Shown: one piece after another, positions 16,984-26,736 of the stretch | How positions within the stretch are numbered: the stretch's first letter is position 1 | How the letters are laid out: every line of letters starts with the position of its first letter | Assembly (NCBI RefSeq): GCF_018130545.1 | Contig: NZ_JAFCKF010000007.1 | Location: 394,245 to 458,244 of the forward strand | From: Bradyrhizobium tropiciagri | GTDB taxonomy: Bacteria > Pseudomonadota > Alphaproteobacteria > Rhizobiales > Xanthobacteraceae | Direction of reading: 5' to 3' | DNA: 64,000 nt | The notes under the pieces: generated by a model | What the model was told of the DNA's origin: nothing | The model's input: only the letters and a program-made list of their open reading frames with translations | The model's database searches: none | Made by a program: the position numbers and the translations under genes

Positions 16984-19122
16984 TTATCGGTTCGTTCGTA
17001 TGCCTTCAACGAGATCTAATACTGCATTCGCGGCATCCAGCACATTGGTGCCCGGGCCAAACACGGCCGCGACGCCATGATCCAGCAAGAAATTGTAATC
17101 CTGGCGCGGCACGACGCCACCCACGACGACGATGATCTTGTCGCCGCCCTTCGCCTTGAGTGCATCGATTAATTGTGGCGCCAACGTCTTGTGGCCAGCG
17201 GCGAGCGAAGACATGCCGACGACATGGACCTTTGACTTAACGGCGAGATCGGCTGCCTCATCCGGTGTCTGGAACAGCGGTCCGGCCACCACCTCGAAGC
17301 CGATGTCGCCGAAAGCAGAGGCTATGATCTTCGCGCCGCGATCGTGGCCGTCCTGGCCGAGCTTCGCTACCAATACCTTCGGCGTTTCTCCAAGAGACTT
17401 GGAGAACTGATCGAGACGTTGGACAAGGGTGTCGTATTCAGGTTCGCCCTCGTACGCAGCTCCGTAAACGCGCTTCACTACTTTCGGTACGGCTGCGTGA
17501 TCACCGAACGCTCCGCGAAGCGCGTCTGAGATTTCGCCGACGGTAGCGCGTGAACGCGACGCCTCGACTGCGGCTTCCAATATGTTGCCTTCCCCACTGT
17601 GGGCGATGTGGCTCAGTGCGGCAAGGGCCGAGTCCACGCGCTTGGGATCACGCTGACGCTTCGTCCTCTCGATGCGCTGAATCTGAGCCTCCCGAACGGC
17701 CTTGTTGTCGATGTCGAGGATGTCGATCTGGTCCTCCTGGTCGAGGCGGTATTTGTTGACGCCGACGATGACCTCGTCGCCGCGGTCGATAGCCGCCTGT
17801 TTGCGTGTCGCCGCTTCCTCGATAAGCCGCTTCGGCAGACCGTCGTTGACCGCCTTGGTCATGCCACCGATGGCCTCGATTTCTTCGATCAGTTTCCACG
17901 CCGCGTCGGCCAGCTCCTTGGTCAGACTCTCGACATAGTAGGAGCCAGCCAGCGGATCCACGACCTTGGTTACGCCCGTCTCGTGTTGCAGGATGAGCTG
18001 CGTGTTGCGCGCGATACGGGCGGAGAACTCAGTCGGCAAGGCGATCGCCTCGTCGAACGAGTTGGTGTGGAGCGACTGCGTTCCGCCCAGCACCGCCGAC
18101 ATCGCCTCAAAGGCCGTGCGCACGACATTGTTGTATGGATCCTGCTCCTGCAGCGACACGCCCGAGGTCTGGCAATGCGTGCGCAGCATCAGCGACGAGG
18201 CTTTCTTTGGCTGGAACTCCTCCATAATGCGCGTCCACAGGAGCCGTGCGGCGCGAAGCTTTGCTGCCTCCATGAAGAAGTTCATGCCGATGGCGAAGAA
18301 GAACGACAGGCGGCCGGCGAAATCGTCGACATCGAGCCCTTTCTTCAACGCCGCGCGGACATATTCGCGCCCGTCGGCCAGCGTGAAAGCGAGTTCCTGC
18401 ACTAGCGTCGCGCCGGCCTCCTGCATGTGGTAGCCGGAGATGGAGATCGAGTTGAATTTCGGCATCTCCTTGGCCGTATACTCGATAATGTCGGCGATGA
18501 TCCGCATCGAGGGTTCTGGCGGGTAGATGTAGGTGTTGCGGACCATGAACTCTTTGAGGATATCGTTCTGGATGGTCCCCGACAGATGCGCGCGCGGCAC
18601 GCCCTGTTCCTCGCCAGCAACGATGAAATTCGCCAGGATGGGAATGACCGCACCGTTCATTGTCATCGATACGGACACCTTCTCGAGCGGGATACCGTCG
18701 AACAGGATCTTCATGTCCTCGACCGAATCGATTGCCACGCCGGCCTTGCCGACGTCGCCGACCACGCGCGGGTGATCGCTGTCGTAGCCGCGATGCGTGG
18801 CGAGGTCGAAGGCCACCGACACGCCCTGCTGACCGGCTGCCAACGCCCTGCGATAGAAGGTGTTCGAAGCCTCGGCCGTCGAGAAACCGGCATATTGCCG
18901 GATCGTCCACGGACGTCCGGCATACATCGTCGCACGAGGCCCCCGCACGAACGGCTTCTGGCCCGGCAAGGATCCCAGGTGGTCGACCCCTTCAAGATCG
19001 CCGGCGGTGTAGAGCGGCTTCACCGCGATGCCCTCTGGCGTCTGCCAGATCAGCTCATCGGGCGAACCCTTCACTTCCTTCTCGGCGGCGACGCGCCAGG
19101 TGTCGAGCTTGGGATTGCTCAT
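16984..19122 (-). CDS. scpA: methylmalonyl-CoA mutase (adenosylcobalamin-dependent)
   Basis: Interconverts (R)-methylmalonyl-CoA and succinyl-CoA, the last step of the propionyl-CoA route. The 712 residues are the length of the homodimeric/catalytic form. The substrate-binding TIM barrel (about 30-560) contains the family stretch [19 protein letters not shown] and [14 protein letters not shown]. The C-terminal B12-binding domain (about 580-712) has [16 protein letters not shown], supplying the DxHxxG histidine ligand of cobalt. It lies nine bases after pccA on the same strand, so it is the last gene of a bioY-pccB-pccA-mutase operon. Methylmalonyl-CoA epimerase and the MeaB-type chaperone are not in the window. 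Confidence 0.96.
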   Translation of the reverse strand: MSNPKLDTWRVAAEKEVKGSPDELIWQTPEGIAVKPLYTAGDLEGVDHLGSLPGQKPFVRGPRATMYAGRPWTIRQYAGFSTAEASNTFYRRALAAGQQGVSVAFDLATHRGYDSDHPRVVGDVGKAGVAIDSVEDMKILFDGIPLEKVSVSMTMNGAVIPILANFIVAGEEQGVPRAHLSGTIQNDILKEFMVRNTYIYPPEPSMRIIADIIEYTAKEMPKFNSISISGYHMQEAGATLVQELAFTLADGREYVRAALKKGLDVDDFAGRLSFFFAIGMNFFMEAAKLRAARLLWTRIMEEFQPKKASSLMLRTHCQTSGVSLQEQDPYNNVVRTAFEAMSAVLGGTQSLHTNSFDEAIALPTEFSARIARNTQLILQHETGVTKVVDPLAGSYYVESLTKELADAAWKLIEEIEAIGGMTKAVNDGLPKRLIEEAATRKQAAIDRGDEVIVGVNKYRLDQEDQIDILDIDNKAVREAQIQRIERTKRQRDPKRVDSALAALSHIAHSGEGNILEAAVEASRSRATVGEISDALRGAFGDHAAVPKVVKRVYGAAYEGEPEYDTLVQRLDQFSKSLGETPKVLVAKLGQDGHDRGAKIIASAFGDIGFEVVAGPLFQTPDEAADLAVKSKVHVVGMSSLAAGHKTLAPQLIDALKAKGGDKIIVVVGGVVPRQDYNFLLDHGVAAVFGPGTNVLDAANAVLDLVEGIRTNR

Positions 19123-19131
19123 GGCTAGCTC

Positions 19132-21135
19132 CTAATCGAACTCCATGATGAGCTCGTCGACTGCAAGGCTCGCGCCGGCTACTGCGGCTACCTTCTTCAC
19201 TATTCCCCGGCGCTCGGCGCGCAGAACGTTTTCCATCTTCATCGCCTCGACGGTGGCAAGCGACTGGCCGACCTCGACCGCGTCGCCTTCCCCGACGAGA
19301 ATAGTCGTCACAATGCCAGGCATGGGGCAGAGCAGCATCTTCGTCGTGTCCGGCGGCAGCTTGGTCGGCATCAGGCGTGCAAGTTCCGCGGCACGCGGCG
19401 TGCGTACATTTGCCACCACATCGATGCCGCGCCAGCGCAAGCGATAGCCACTACCGGCTGGCTGTAGCTTCACACCCACCGACGTATCGGCGACCTCGAA
19501 ATGTGCGTGCTGGCGGCCCGGCAGCCAGTCGCTATGTACCTCGATCGCGTCGCAGCCGCCGAAATCGACCAGCGTGCGACTGCCCTCGACCGAAGCCGAT
19601 ACCGCGAACTGATGGTCCCCGAGCGTTACAACCCAGTCTCTGCCAACTGCCCTGGGATGATTGGCCAGCGCGCCCGATATCTGCACCGCGCGCTTCTGCG
19701 CACGCAGATTCGCGAAGGCGACAATCGCCGCAAGTGCCTTTGCCTGGGCTGCGGCCGGCGTCACGCCGGCAAAGCCATCCGGAAATTCCTCGGCGATGTA
19801 GGCCGTCGTCAACTTGCCGTCCCGGAACCGCTGCTGGTCCATCACGGCCGAGAGGAACGGCAGGTTGTGACCGATGCCTTCAACCTCGAAATCGTCGAGT
19901 GCCTTGCCCATGGCATCGATCGCGGCCAGTCGGTCCGGTGCCCACGTGCATAGCTTGGCGATCATCGGATCATAGTACATTGAGATCTCGCCGCCCTCGA
20001 ACACGCCCGTGTCGTTGCGGATGATCACTCCGTCGGCCTGCCTGCCTTCCTTTGGTGGCCGGTAACGCGTCAGCCGACCGATCGACGGCAGGAAGTTCCG
20101 GTACGGGTCCTCGGCATAAAGACGGCTCTCGATCGCCCAGCCGTTGAGGCGGACGTCCCCCTGGGCCAGGGTCAGCTTCTCGCCGGCCGCAACACGGATC
20201 ATTTGCTCGACGAGATCGATGCCTGTGATCAGTTCGGTTACAGGATGTTCGACCTGCAGGCGCGTGTTCATCTCGAGGAAGTAGAAGTTGCGCTTGCCGT
20301 CAACGATGAACTCGACCGTGCCGGCTGAGAAGTAGCCGACCTCACGCGCCAGGGCGACGGCCTGCTCGCCCATCGCCTTGCGCGTCGCGTCATCGAGGAA
20401 CGGGGATGGCGCTTCCTCGATGACCTTCTGGTTGCGACGCTGGATCGAGCACTCGCGCTCGCCGAGATAGAGAATGTTACCGTGCTGGTCGCCCAGCACC
20501 TGGATCTCGATGTGGCGCGGCTCGGTGACGAACTTCTCGATGAAGATACGATCGTCGCCAAAGGAGGATTTGGCTTCGTTCTTGGACGACTGGTAGCCCT
20601 CGCGCGCCTCGGCATCGTTCCAGGCGATGCGCATCCCCTTGCCGCCGCCGCCAGCGGAGGCCTTGATCATGACCGGGTAGCCGATCTCAGCCGAGATCCT
20701 TGCCGCCTCATCAGGGCTTTCGATCAGGCCCATATGACCGGGAACCGTGTTCACGCCCGCCGCCGCGGCGATCTTCTTCGAGGTGATCTTGTCGCCCATC
20801 GCTTTGATGGCGGCCGGAGGCGGGCCAATGAAGGCCACGTTCTCGGCCTTCAACGCCTCGGCGAAATGCGCATTCTCCGACAGAAAGCCATAGCCCGGAT
20901 GTACTGCGTCTGCGCCGGTCTGGCGGATCGCAGCGATGATCTTGTCGATGACAATGTAGGACTGCGACGAGGGCGCCGGACCGATATGCACGGCCTCGTC
21001 GGCCATTCTCACGTGCAGCGCGTCACGGTCGGCGTCCGAATAAACGGCGACAGTTGCGATTCCTAGTTTCCTGGCGGTCTTGATCACTCGGCAGGCGATT
21101 TCGCCGCGATTGGCGATGAGCATCTTCTTGAACAT
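19132..21135 (-). CDS. pccA: propionyl-CoA carboxylase, biotin-containing alpha subunit
   Basis: A 667-residue biotin-dependent carboxylase subunit. The N-terminal biotin carboxylase (about 1-450) has [18 protein letters not shown], the ATP-grasp glycine loop [13 protein letters not shown], and the catalytic [17 protein letters not shown] linker domain follows. The C-terminal carrier domain has the biotinylated lysine in EAMKMEN (near 632). It carboxylates biotin and hands CO2 to PccB, which transfers it to propionyl-CoA. It sits between pccB (nine-base gap) and the mutase (nine-base gap), which argues for propionyl- rather than acetyl- or methylcrotonyl-CoA as substrate. Confidence 0.95.
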   Translation of the reverse strand: MFKKMLIANRGEIACRVIKTARKLGIATVAVYSDADRDALHVRMADEAVHIGPAPSSQSYIVIDKIIAAIRQTGADAVHPGYGFLSENAHFAEALKAENVAFIGPPPAAIKAMGDKITSKKIAAAAGVNTVPGHMGLIESPDEAARISAEIGYPVMIKASAGGGGKGMRIAWNDAEAREGYQSSKNEAKSSFGDDRIFIEKFVTEPRHIEIQVLGDQHGNILYLGERECSIQRRNQKVIEEAPSPFLDDATRKAMGEQAVALAREVGYFSAGTVEFIVDGKRNFYFLEMNTRLQVEHPVTELITGIDLVEQMIRVAAGEKLTLAQGDVRLNGWAIESRLYAEDPYRNFLPSIGRLTRYRPPKEGRQADGVIIRNDTGVFEGGEISMYYDPMIAKLCTWAPDRLAAIDAMGKALDDFEVEGIGHNLPFLSAVMDQQRFRDGKLTTAYIAEEFPDGFAGVTPAAAQAKALAAIVAFANLRAQKRAVQISGALANHPRAVGRDWVVTLGDHQFAVSASVEGSRTLVDFGGCDAIEVHSDWLPGRQHAHFEVADTSVGVKLQPAGSGYRLRWRGIDVVANVRTPRAAELARLMPTKLPPDTTKMLLCPMPGIVTTILVGEGDAVEVGQSLATVEAMKMENVLRAERRGIVKKVAAVAGASLAVDELIMEFD

Positions 21136-21144
21136 TTTATCGCC

Positions 21145-22677
21145 TCACAACGGGATCGTGTCGTGCTTGCGCCAGCGCGCGTCAACCGCCTTGGCGCGTA
21201 AGGCAGCGAAGGCGCGTGCGATGCGCTTGCGCGACGAGTGCGGCATGATCACTTCGTCGATGAAGCCGCGCTCGGCGGCAACGAATGGGTTGGCGAACCG
21301 CTCTTCGTATTCCGCAGTGCGGGCGGCGACCTTCTCCGGATTGCTGAGCTCGGAGCGGTAGAGGATTTCGGTCGCACCCTTAGCGCCCATAACCGCGATC
21401 TCGGCCGTCGGCCAGGCGTAGTTCACGTCGGCCCCGATGTGCTTGGACGCCATGACGTCATAGGCGCCGCCATAAGCCTTCCGCGTGATTAGCGTCACCA
21501 TCGGCACGGTCGCTTGCGAATAGGCGAACAGGAGCTTGGCGCCATGCTTGATGACGCCGCCATATTCCTGCGCCGTGCCTGGCAGGAAGCCGGGCACATC
21601 CACGAGCGTCAGGATCGGAATCGAGAAGGCATTGCAGAAGCGCACGAAGCGCGCCGCCTTGCGCGACGAGTCGATGTCGAGGCAGCCCGCCAGTACCATC
21701 GGCTGATTGGCGACGACGCCGACAGTCTGGCCTTCGAGGCGCATGAAGCCAGTAATAATATTCCTTGCGAAGGCTTCCTGAATCTCGAAGAAATCGCCTT
21801 CATCGGCCAGCGCCAGGATCAGTTCCTTCATATCATAAGGCTTACTGGCGCTGTCAGGGATCAGCGTGTCGAGCCGCATCTCGATGCGCGAGGGGTCGTC
21901 GTAGAACGGGCGTACTGGCGGCTTCTCGCGATTGTTCAGGGGTAGGAAGTCGAACATGCGGCGCACGCCTTCGAGCGCCTCGATGTCGTTGTCGTAGGCG
22001 CCGTCGGCGACGGAAGATCTCGACGTATGTGTCCGTGCGCCGCCCAGTTCTTCGGCCGTGACGATCTCGTTGGTCACCGTCTTCACGACATCCGGGCCGG
22101 TGACGAACATGTAGGACGAGTCGCGCACCATGAAGATGAAGTCGGTCATCGCCGGCGAGTAGACGGCGCCGCCAGCGCAGGGCCCCATGATGACCGAGAT
22201 CTGCGGAATGACACCAGAGACCTCGGCATTGCGGCGGAACACTTCGGCATAGCCGGCGAGTGAGGCGACGCCCTCCTGGATACGCGCGCCGCCGGAATCG
22301 TTGAGTCCGATCACCGGCGCCCCGTTGCGCACCGCCATGTCCATGATCTTGCAGATCTTCTGCGCATGCGTTTCCGACAACGAACCGCCAAGTACAGTGA
22401 AGTCCTGGCTGAAGACATAGACGATGCGGCCGTTGATCGTGCCCCACCCTGTCACGACGCCGTCGCCGGCGACCTTCTGCGAAGCCATGCCGAACTCGGT
22501 CGTCCGGTGGGTAACGTACATGTCGTATTCCTCGAACGATCCCTCGTCGAGGAGCACGTCGATGCGCTCGCGCGCAGTCAGCTTACCTTTGGCGTGCTGT
22601 GCATCGATGCGTTTCTGACCGCCGCCGAGGCGCGCCTCGTCCCGGCGTGCTTCAAGCTGTTCCAGGACTGCGCGCAT
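21145..22677 (-). CDS. pccB: propionyl-CoA carboxylase, carboxyltransferase beta subunit
   Basis: A 510-residue crotonase-fold carboxyltransferase that moves carboxyl from biotin to propionyl-CoA. Recognisable parts are the N-terminal [20 protein letters not shown], the acyl-CoA oxyanion-hole glycines [11 protein letters not shown] (near 125), [13 protein letters not shown], and the second oxyanion site in [21 protein letters not shown]. Also present are [13 protein letters not shown] and the C-terminal [16 protein letters not shown]. Its ATG overlaps the bioY stop as TGATG, so translation is coupled. With pccA and the mutase it forms the full propionyl-CoA to succinyl-CoA module. Confidence 0.96.
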   Translation of the reverse strand: MRAVLEQLEARRDEARLGGGQKRIDAQHAKGKLTARERIDVLLDEGSFEEYDMYVTHRTTEFGMASQKVAGDGVVTGWGTINGRIVYVFSQDFTVLGGSLSETHAQKICKIMDMAVRNGAPVIGLNDSGGARIQEGVASLAGYAEVFRRNAEVSGVIPQISVIMGPCAGGAVYSPAMTDFIFMVRDSSYMFVTGPDVVKTVTNEIVTAEELGGARTHTSRSSVADGAYDNDIEALEGVRRMFDFLPLNNREKPPVRPFYDDPSRIEMRLDTLIPDSASKPYDMKELILALADEGDFFEIQEAFARNIITGFMRLEGQTVGVVANQPMVLAGCLDIDSSRKAARFVRFCNAFSIPILTLVDVPGFLPGTAQEYGGVIKHGAKLLFAYSQATVPMVTLITRKAYGGAYDVMASKHIGADVNYAWPTAEIAVMGAKGATEILYRSELSNPEKVAARTAEYEERFANPFVAAERGFIDEVIMPHSSRKRIARAFAALRAKAVDARWRKHDTIPL

Positions 22678-23258
22678 CAGCGGTCAGCCTTGTCCGCGAT
22701 GGCCTTCCAAGCCATCGGAAAGATGAGTGCAGCGAGCATCGCCTTGACCACGTCGCCGAGGACGAACGGCGTGAGGCCGTAGGCTATCACTGGTTTGTCG
22801 AAGCCGATCACCGTGCCGAGCCACGGCAGGCCGGTCAGGTAAATTGTCGCGGCGGCGACCAGTGCGGCAACCATCGCGGTCAGCGGTTGGCGATCCCATC
22901 CGCGCTGCGCGAACAGGCCGGCGACTACTGCCTGGACGAAGAAGCCGGCAAGGTAGCCGCCCGTCGGACCGACCATGTAGGCGAGGCCCAGCCCCTGCTG
23001 TGGCGTGCCTGCGAAAACCGGTAGGCCGACAGCACCTTGCGCAAGATAGAAAAGCACGGCTGCCCCGCCGCGCACTGGACCGAGCGCGAGCCCCAAACCG
23101 ATGGCAACGAAGGTCTGCATCGACAACGGCACAGGAAAGAAAGGCACCGTGACCTTCGCTGATAGCGTGAGCAGCAGCGATGCTGCGGCAACAGTCAGCG
23201 CATCCAGCGCCAGACCGGCAGGCGCACGCCGCCCTGCGATCGCTGTGAAGAGGGTCAT
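22677..23258 (-). CDS. bioY: biotin transporter substrate-binding component BioY
   Basis: S-component of an ECF-type biotin importer, or a solitary biotin transporter, as many BioY proteins are. About 193 residues with six hydrophobic helices and the BioY hallmarks [29 protein letters not shown] and [12 protein letters not shown]. The ATG at 23258 is preferred, with GGGAGAAG just upstream. The longer frame from 23342 would enter the regulatory region. No BioM/BioN genes are nearby. Being first in the pcc operon, it probably supplies the cofactor that PccA needs when propionyl-CoA carboxylase is induced, a direct functional link. Confidence 0.93.
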   Translation of the reverse strand: MTLFTAIAGRRAPAGLALDALTVAAASLLLTLSAKVTVPFFPVPLSMQTFVAIGLGLALGPVRGGAAVLFYLAQGAVGLPVFAGTPQQGLGLAYMVGPTGGYLAGFFVQAVVAGLFAQRGWDRQPLTAMVAALVAAATIYLTGLPWLGTVIGFDKPVIAYGLTPFVLGDVVKAMLAALIFPMAWKAIADKADR

Positions 23259-23354
23259 GATCTTCTCCCATCCCTGGCCCACATGAACATTGACCGATCG
23301 AATAGCTGCCGCCGTCCTTGCAGAAAACATTGAAATGGGCACAAAAGTATAATA

Positions 23355-23390
23355 TGCAAATATGCAAATTCATTTCTGCGAAATTGCAAA
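23355..23390. promoter_or_regulatory. four phased TGCAAA-like half-sites, candidate PccR operator
   Basis: TGCAAA occurs at 23355, 23363 and 23385 and TGCGAA at 23377. The spacing is two pairs of 8-bp-phased half-sites separated by exactly 22 bp, i.e. two helical turns. PccR of Rhodobacter sphaeroides is reported to bind paired TTTGCAAA elements (from memory), so this array fits. It overlaps the pccR 5' end and probably the bioY promoter, allowing autoregulation and operon control from one site. A TATAAT lies at 23348-23353 on the plus strand. Confidence 0.7.
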
Positions 23391-23391
23391 T

Positions 23392-24804
23392 ATGGCACCT
23401 CCTAAGCTTTACATTGGCCGCAAGATCCGGGAACTGCGCGAGGCCCACAACGCCACGCAGGTCGTCTTCGCCGAGCGCCTCGGAATTTCGATCAGCTATC
23501 TCAATCAGGTCGAGAACAACCAGCGTCCCGTGTCGGCCGCAGTCCTGTTGGCTCTCGCTGAGAATTTCCAGATCGACATCGCCTCGATCTCAGCCAGCGA
23601 CGGCGACAGGCTGCTCTCGGCCCTCAGCGAAGCGCTGGCGGATCCCCTATTCGACAATTATTCGCCAAACCTTCAGGAACTTAAGTTGGTCACGCAGAAC
23701 GCGCCGGGCTTCGCCCGTGCGCTGATCTCCTGTCATCAGGCCTATCGCCGCAACAGCGAGCAGTTGGCGAGTCTCGACGACACGCTGGGACATGGGGCGT
23801 CGGCTGCGGAGCCGACGCCCTACGAAGAGGTCCGCGACTTCTTCCATTTCGTCGACAATTACGTACACGTCATCGACGTCGCGGCGGAACGGCTGGCAGC
23901 GGATTTGGGCATTGGTGAGCAGGAATCCAGCGCAGCGTTAGCTAAGCATCTTGAGACCCGGCACGGCATACGTGTCGTCAACGCTGGCGCCGACGAGGAC
24001 GTGATACGGCGCTTCGACGTCAACTCGCGACTGCTCTTTCTCAATCCGTATTCTCCGCCGGCTACTCGCACCTTCCAGACCGCCTTTCAGATTGGGCAGC
24101 TTGAGCTCGAGGCGGCGATCGCCGACATTATCCGAAAGGCGGACTTCCGCTCTGCCGAGGCGAAGGACATCTGCCGCGTCGGCCTGCTTAACTACTTCGC
24201 CGGCGCACTGGTGCTTCCCTACCAGGCCTTCCTCGCCGCCGCCAAGGAACTGCGCCACGATCTCGAACTGCTCTGCGCGCGATTCGGCGCTGGCATGGAG
24301 CAGGTTGCGCATCGGCTGAGCACCCTGCAGCGACCAGGCCACAAGGGCGCGCCGATCTTCTTCGCCCGTATCGACCGCGCCGGCAACATCACTAAGCGGC
24401 ACAGCGCGGCCAAGCTGCAGTTCGCCCGCTTCGGTTCGGCCTGTCCGCTCTGGAATGTACACCAGGCCTTCGAGACGCCAGGACGCATCATCCGCCAACT
24501 AGCTGAGACGCCCGACGGCGTCCGCTATCTGTGCATCGCCACGGAGATTTCCAAGGGCGGCCGCGGCTTCAACACACCGCATCAACGTTACGCCATCTCG
24601 CTCGGATGCGAGATCTCGTATGCTGGCGACTTCGTCTATGCCGATGGGCTCGAGCTCACGAACCGCGCCGCGTTCGAACCGATCGGCATATCCTGTCGCA
24701 TCTGCGAGCGTCCACAGTGCCCTCAGAGAGCCGTTCCGCCTGTCAAGATCAGGCTAGTCATAGACCATCACAGACGTGGAGCGCTGCCCTACGCTTTGCC
24801 GTGA
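23392..24804 (+). CDS. pccR: short-chain acyl-CoA-responsive XRE-type regulator, PccR/ScfR family
   Basis: Transcription regulator of propionyl-CoA assimilation. The N-terminal XRE HTH (IGRKIRELREAHNATQVVFA, ERLGISISYLNQVENNQRP) is followed by a long sensor region of the ScfR type and a C-terminal cysteine cluster GISCRICERPQCPQRA, conserved in this family. It is about 470 residues and divergent from bioY-pccB-pccA-mutase, exactly the arrangement of PccR. Known members sense propionyl-CoA-type esters. The start is uncertain: the ATG at 23392 gives the usual MAPPKLYIGRKI opening, while the ATG at 23362 adds ten residues. Neither has a Shine-Dalgarno sequence. If TATAAT at 23348 is the -10 box, the 23362 start would be nearly leaderless. 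Confidence 0.92.
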   Translation: MAPPKLYIGRKIRELREAHNATQVVFAERLGISISYLNQVENNQRPVSAAVLLALAENFQIDIASISASDGDRLLSALSEALADPLFDNYSPNLQELKLVTQNAPGFARALISCHQAYRRNSEQLASLDDTLGHGASAAEPTPYEEVRDFFHFVDNYVHVIDVAAERLAADLGIGEQESSAALAKHLETRHGIRVVNAGADEDVIRRFDVNSRLLFLNPYSPPATRTFQTAFQIGQLELEAAIADIIRKADFRSAEAKDICRVGLLNYFAGALVLPYQAFLAAAKELRHDLELLCARFGAGMEQVAHRLSTLQRPGHKGAPIFFARIDRAGNITKRHSAAKLQFARFGSACPLWNVHQAFETPGRIIRQLAETPDGVRYLCIATEISKGGRGFNTPHQRYAISLGCEISYAGDFVYADGLELTNRAAFEPIGISCRICERPQCPQRAVPPVKIRLVIDHHRRGALPYALP

Positions 24805-25195
24805 CTGACGAAGTCCGTGCTATCTGCTGTTCTCTCAGATCACCCGCGCCGAGCGCGCTTCGGCGCAACAATCGCGCCGATATCGCCTAACGCGCTTGTG
24901 GCCGCCTGAGAACCGCGAGTGTCGGGGAATGGTACATGGGAGCTCAAGGTCCTGCCGAAGCCGGAGCACGTGCTCGGCCTGGAGTCCGTAGAGTTCAGTC
25001 TGGACTTGGATACGGTCTAACTTCGACATCCCTTTTGACAAAGCCCTCGGCCTCGGGTGAAGACGGGGGCTCGGGTCCCAAAATCTGAGGCCGCTAACCG
25101 GGTTTGAGTGAGGGCTGTCAGATGATCACTCGACATGATGGGCTGAGAAAGACGGCGCTGGGCACGATGGCTCGGGGCGGTTCGGAGACCGAGTT
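24805..25195. other. intergenic region downstream of pccR
   Basis: A short GC hairpin (GCGCCGA...TCGGCGC, about 24846-24866) lies just after pccR but has no T-run, so it is at best a weak terminator. On the plus strand 24930-25020 reads a 28-codon fragment (ELKVLPKPEHVLGLESVEFS and a few more residues to a stop) without a start; it may be a gene scrap. No other gene is supported. Confidence 0.4.
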
Positions 25196-25374
25196 CGCGA
25201 AAGCGAACGTCGTCATCGAGATCGACGAGGCGATAGAAGCGAGGTTTGACCCACGCCGAGGCCGCCCGGATCATGGAGATGCCGCTAAGCGCGCTTACCG
25301 AATCCCTGCGCGGCCACTCCGAACCCTACACCGTAGACCGCCTCAAAGAGCTTCTGAGCCGGCTTTCCGCCTGA
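25196..25374 (+). pseudogene. XRE-type HTH regulator remnant, copy B (frameshifted)
   Basis: The sequence encodes KANVVIEIDEAIEA, then after a 1-2 base frame change near 25243 continues GLTHAEAARIMEMPLSALTE, then SLRGHSEPYTVDRLKELL and SRLSA with a stop at 25372-25374. It aligns residue by residue with copy A at 8111-8300 (minus strand), which lacks this frameshift. Upstream sequence does not give a convincing N terminus. No toxin-like partner gene was found beside either copy. Confidence 0.6.
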
Positions 25375-25549
25375 TCTAGAGCCGGGGCTCGGGCTGATAG
25401 CATCTCGACAAGCTCTCGCGCCCCTACCGGATGTTTCTTCCGTTGGACAGTGAACGACGTGTCGATTACCCGGACGGTTGCCGCCTTTTGTCCAGGGCGG
25501 GCGCGGCGCCGGCCGAAGCCAAGCCTCGCCTGCTACGAATGACGTGCAT

Positions 25550-26650
25550 TCAGTTCATTCGCACGATCGGCTTGATCGCGGCGCCGGTCTCGGAGTCGTG
25601 GATTGCCGCATTGATCTCATCGAGCGCGTAGAATTTGACGAGCTTGTCGAACGGGAAGCGGCCGGTTCGGTAGAGATCAATCAGTATCGGAATGAAGACG
25701 TCCGGATTGGAGTCGCCCTCGACGATGCCGATCAGGCGGCGCCCGGCGCTCATGAAGTGCGTCTCATTAAGGATAATCTCCGTATCCGGTCCTGACGCGC
25801 CTAGAATGCCGCAGGCGCCGCGCGGACCGAGGCTCTCCACGGCGCTGCGGATAACCGCAGGCAAACCCGTGGTATCGAGCGCGAAATTCAGGCCGGCGCC
25901 AGTAATCCGCATTATCTCCTCGACCGCATTGGTCTGGCGCGGATCGATCACATGCGTCGCCCCGAGCGATTTCGCGATCTCGAGCCTTGCCGGATTGGTA
26001 TCAATCGCGATGATCGTGGTGGCGCCGACCACGTGTGCCGCCATCAGCGCCGACAGTCCGACTGATCCGGATCCGAACACCGCGAAAGATCTTCCCGCGG
26101 AGACTTTCAGCGCGTTCATTACCGCGCCGGCGCCGGTCTGCACGCCGCAGGCGAGCGGCCCGAGCAGTTCGAGCGGGACGTCGGATGCGACCTTCACCAC
26201 ATTGACCTCGTGGCAAATTGCGTGGGTCGCGAACGAGGACTGACCGAAGAAGTTGCCGTTGATCCGCGCGCCGTCCGCCGACAGCGCGCTCGATCCGTCC
26301 GCGCGCGTGGCGAAGAAGTTGCGCGGGAAGAATTCATGGCAATAGCTGATCGCGTGGTCCTGACAGCTCGGACACGCGCCGCAGGAATTGAAGATCATCA
26401 CCACGTGATCGCCGGGCTTCACCTTGGTGATTGCTGCGCCGACCGCTTCCACGACGCCCGCGCCTTCGTGGCCGAGCACGACCGGCAGCGGCGTCGGCAG
26501 CATGCCGTCGCGAACGACGAGATCGGTGTGACAGACGCCCGTGGCCTTCACCTTGACAAGAATTTCGTCAGGGCGCGGTGCTTCGAGGTCGATGGTTTCA
26601 AGGTTCAACGGCGCGCCCTTTTCGCGGGCGACGGCGGCACGGATCTTCAT
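25550..26650 (-). CDS. zinc-dependent aryl-alcohol dehydrogenase (MDR superfamily)
   Basis: NAD-dependent oxidation of a (probably aromatic) primary alcohol to its aldehyde. The 366 residues carry the catalytic zinc ligands in [14 protein letters not shown] and [13 protein letters not shown], the structural-zinc cysteine quartet in [15 protein letters not shown], and the nucleotide loop [19 protein letters not shown]. This is typical of benzyl-alcohol dehydrogenase-like members. The ATG at 26650 follows GGAG at a workable distance; the frame extends upstream into non-coding sequence. It lies 86 bp after the aldehyde dehydrogenase on the same strand. The pair would convert Ar-CH2OH to Ar-COOH under the sigma-54 promoter at 28410-28424. 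The aromatic assignment is inference from resemblance and the XylR-type neighbour. Confidence 0.88.
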   Translation of the reverse strand: MKIRAAVAREKGAPLNLETIDLEAPRPDEILVKVKATGVCHTDLVVRDGMLPTPLPVVLGHEGAGVVEAVGAAITKVKPGDHVVMIFNSCGACPSCQDHAISYCHEFFPRNFFATRADGSSALSADGARINGNFFGQSSFATHAICHEVNVVKVASDVPLELLGPLACGVQTGAGAVMNALKVSAGRSFAVFGSGSVGLSALMAAHVVGATTIIAIDTNPARLEIAKSLGATHVIDPRQTNAVEEIMRITGAGLNFALDTTGLPAVIRSAVESLGPRGACGILGASGPDTEIILNETHFMSAGRRLIGIVEGDSNPDVFIPILIDLYRTGRFPFDKLVKFYALDEINAAIHDSETGAAIKPIVRMN

Positions 26651-26736
26651 CCTGGGTCTCCAGACGTCAGACGTTGCAAGGCGGATGGCTTCCGGCGCGC
26701 GAGAGGTGCCGGAAGCCATCCGATTGTGCGAGATGC

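Noticed and set aside
24846-24866. Hairpin after pccR as a rho-independent terminator
   Set aside because: The stem is only about seven base pairs and no T-run follows, so it does not meet the usual criteria.
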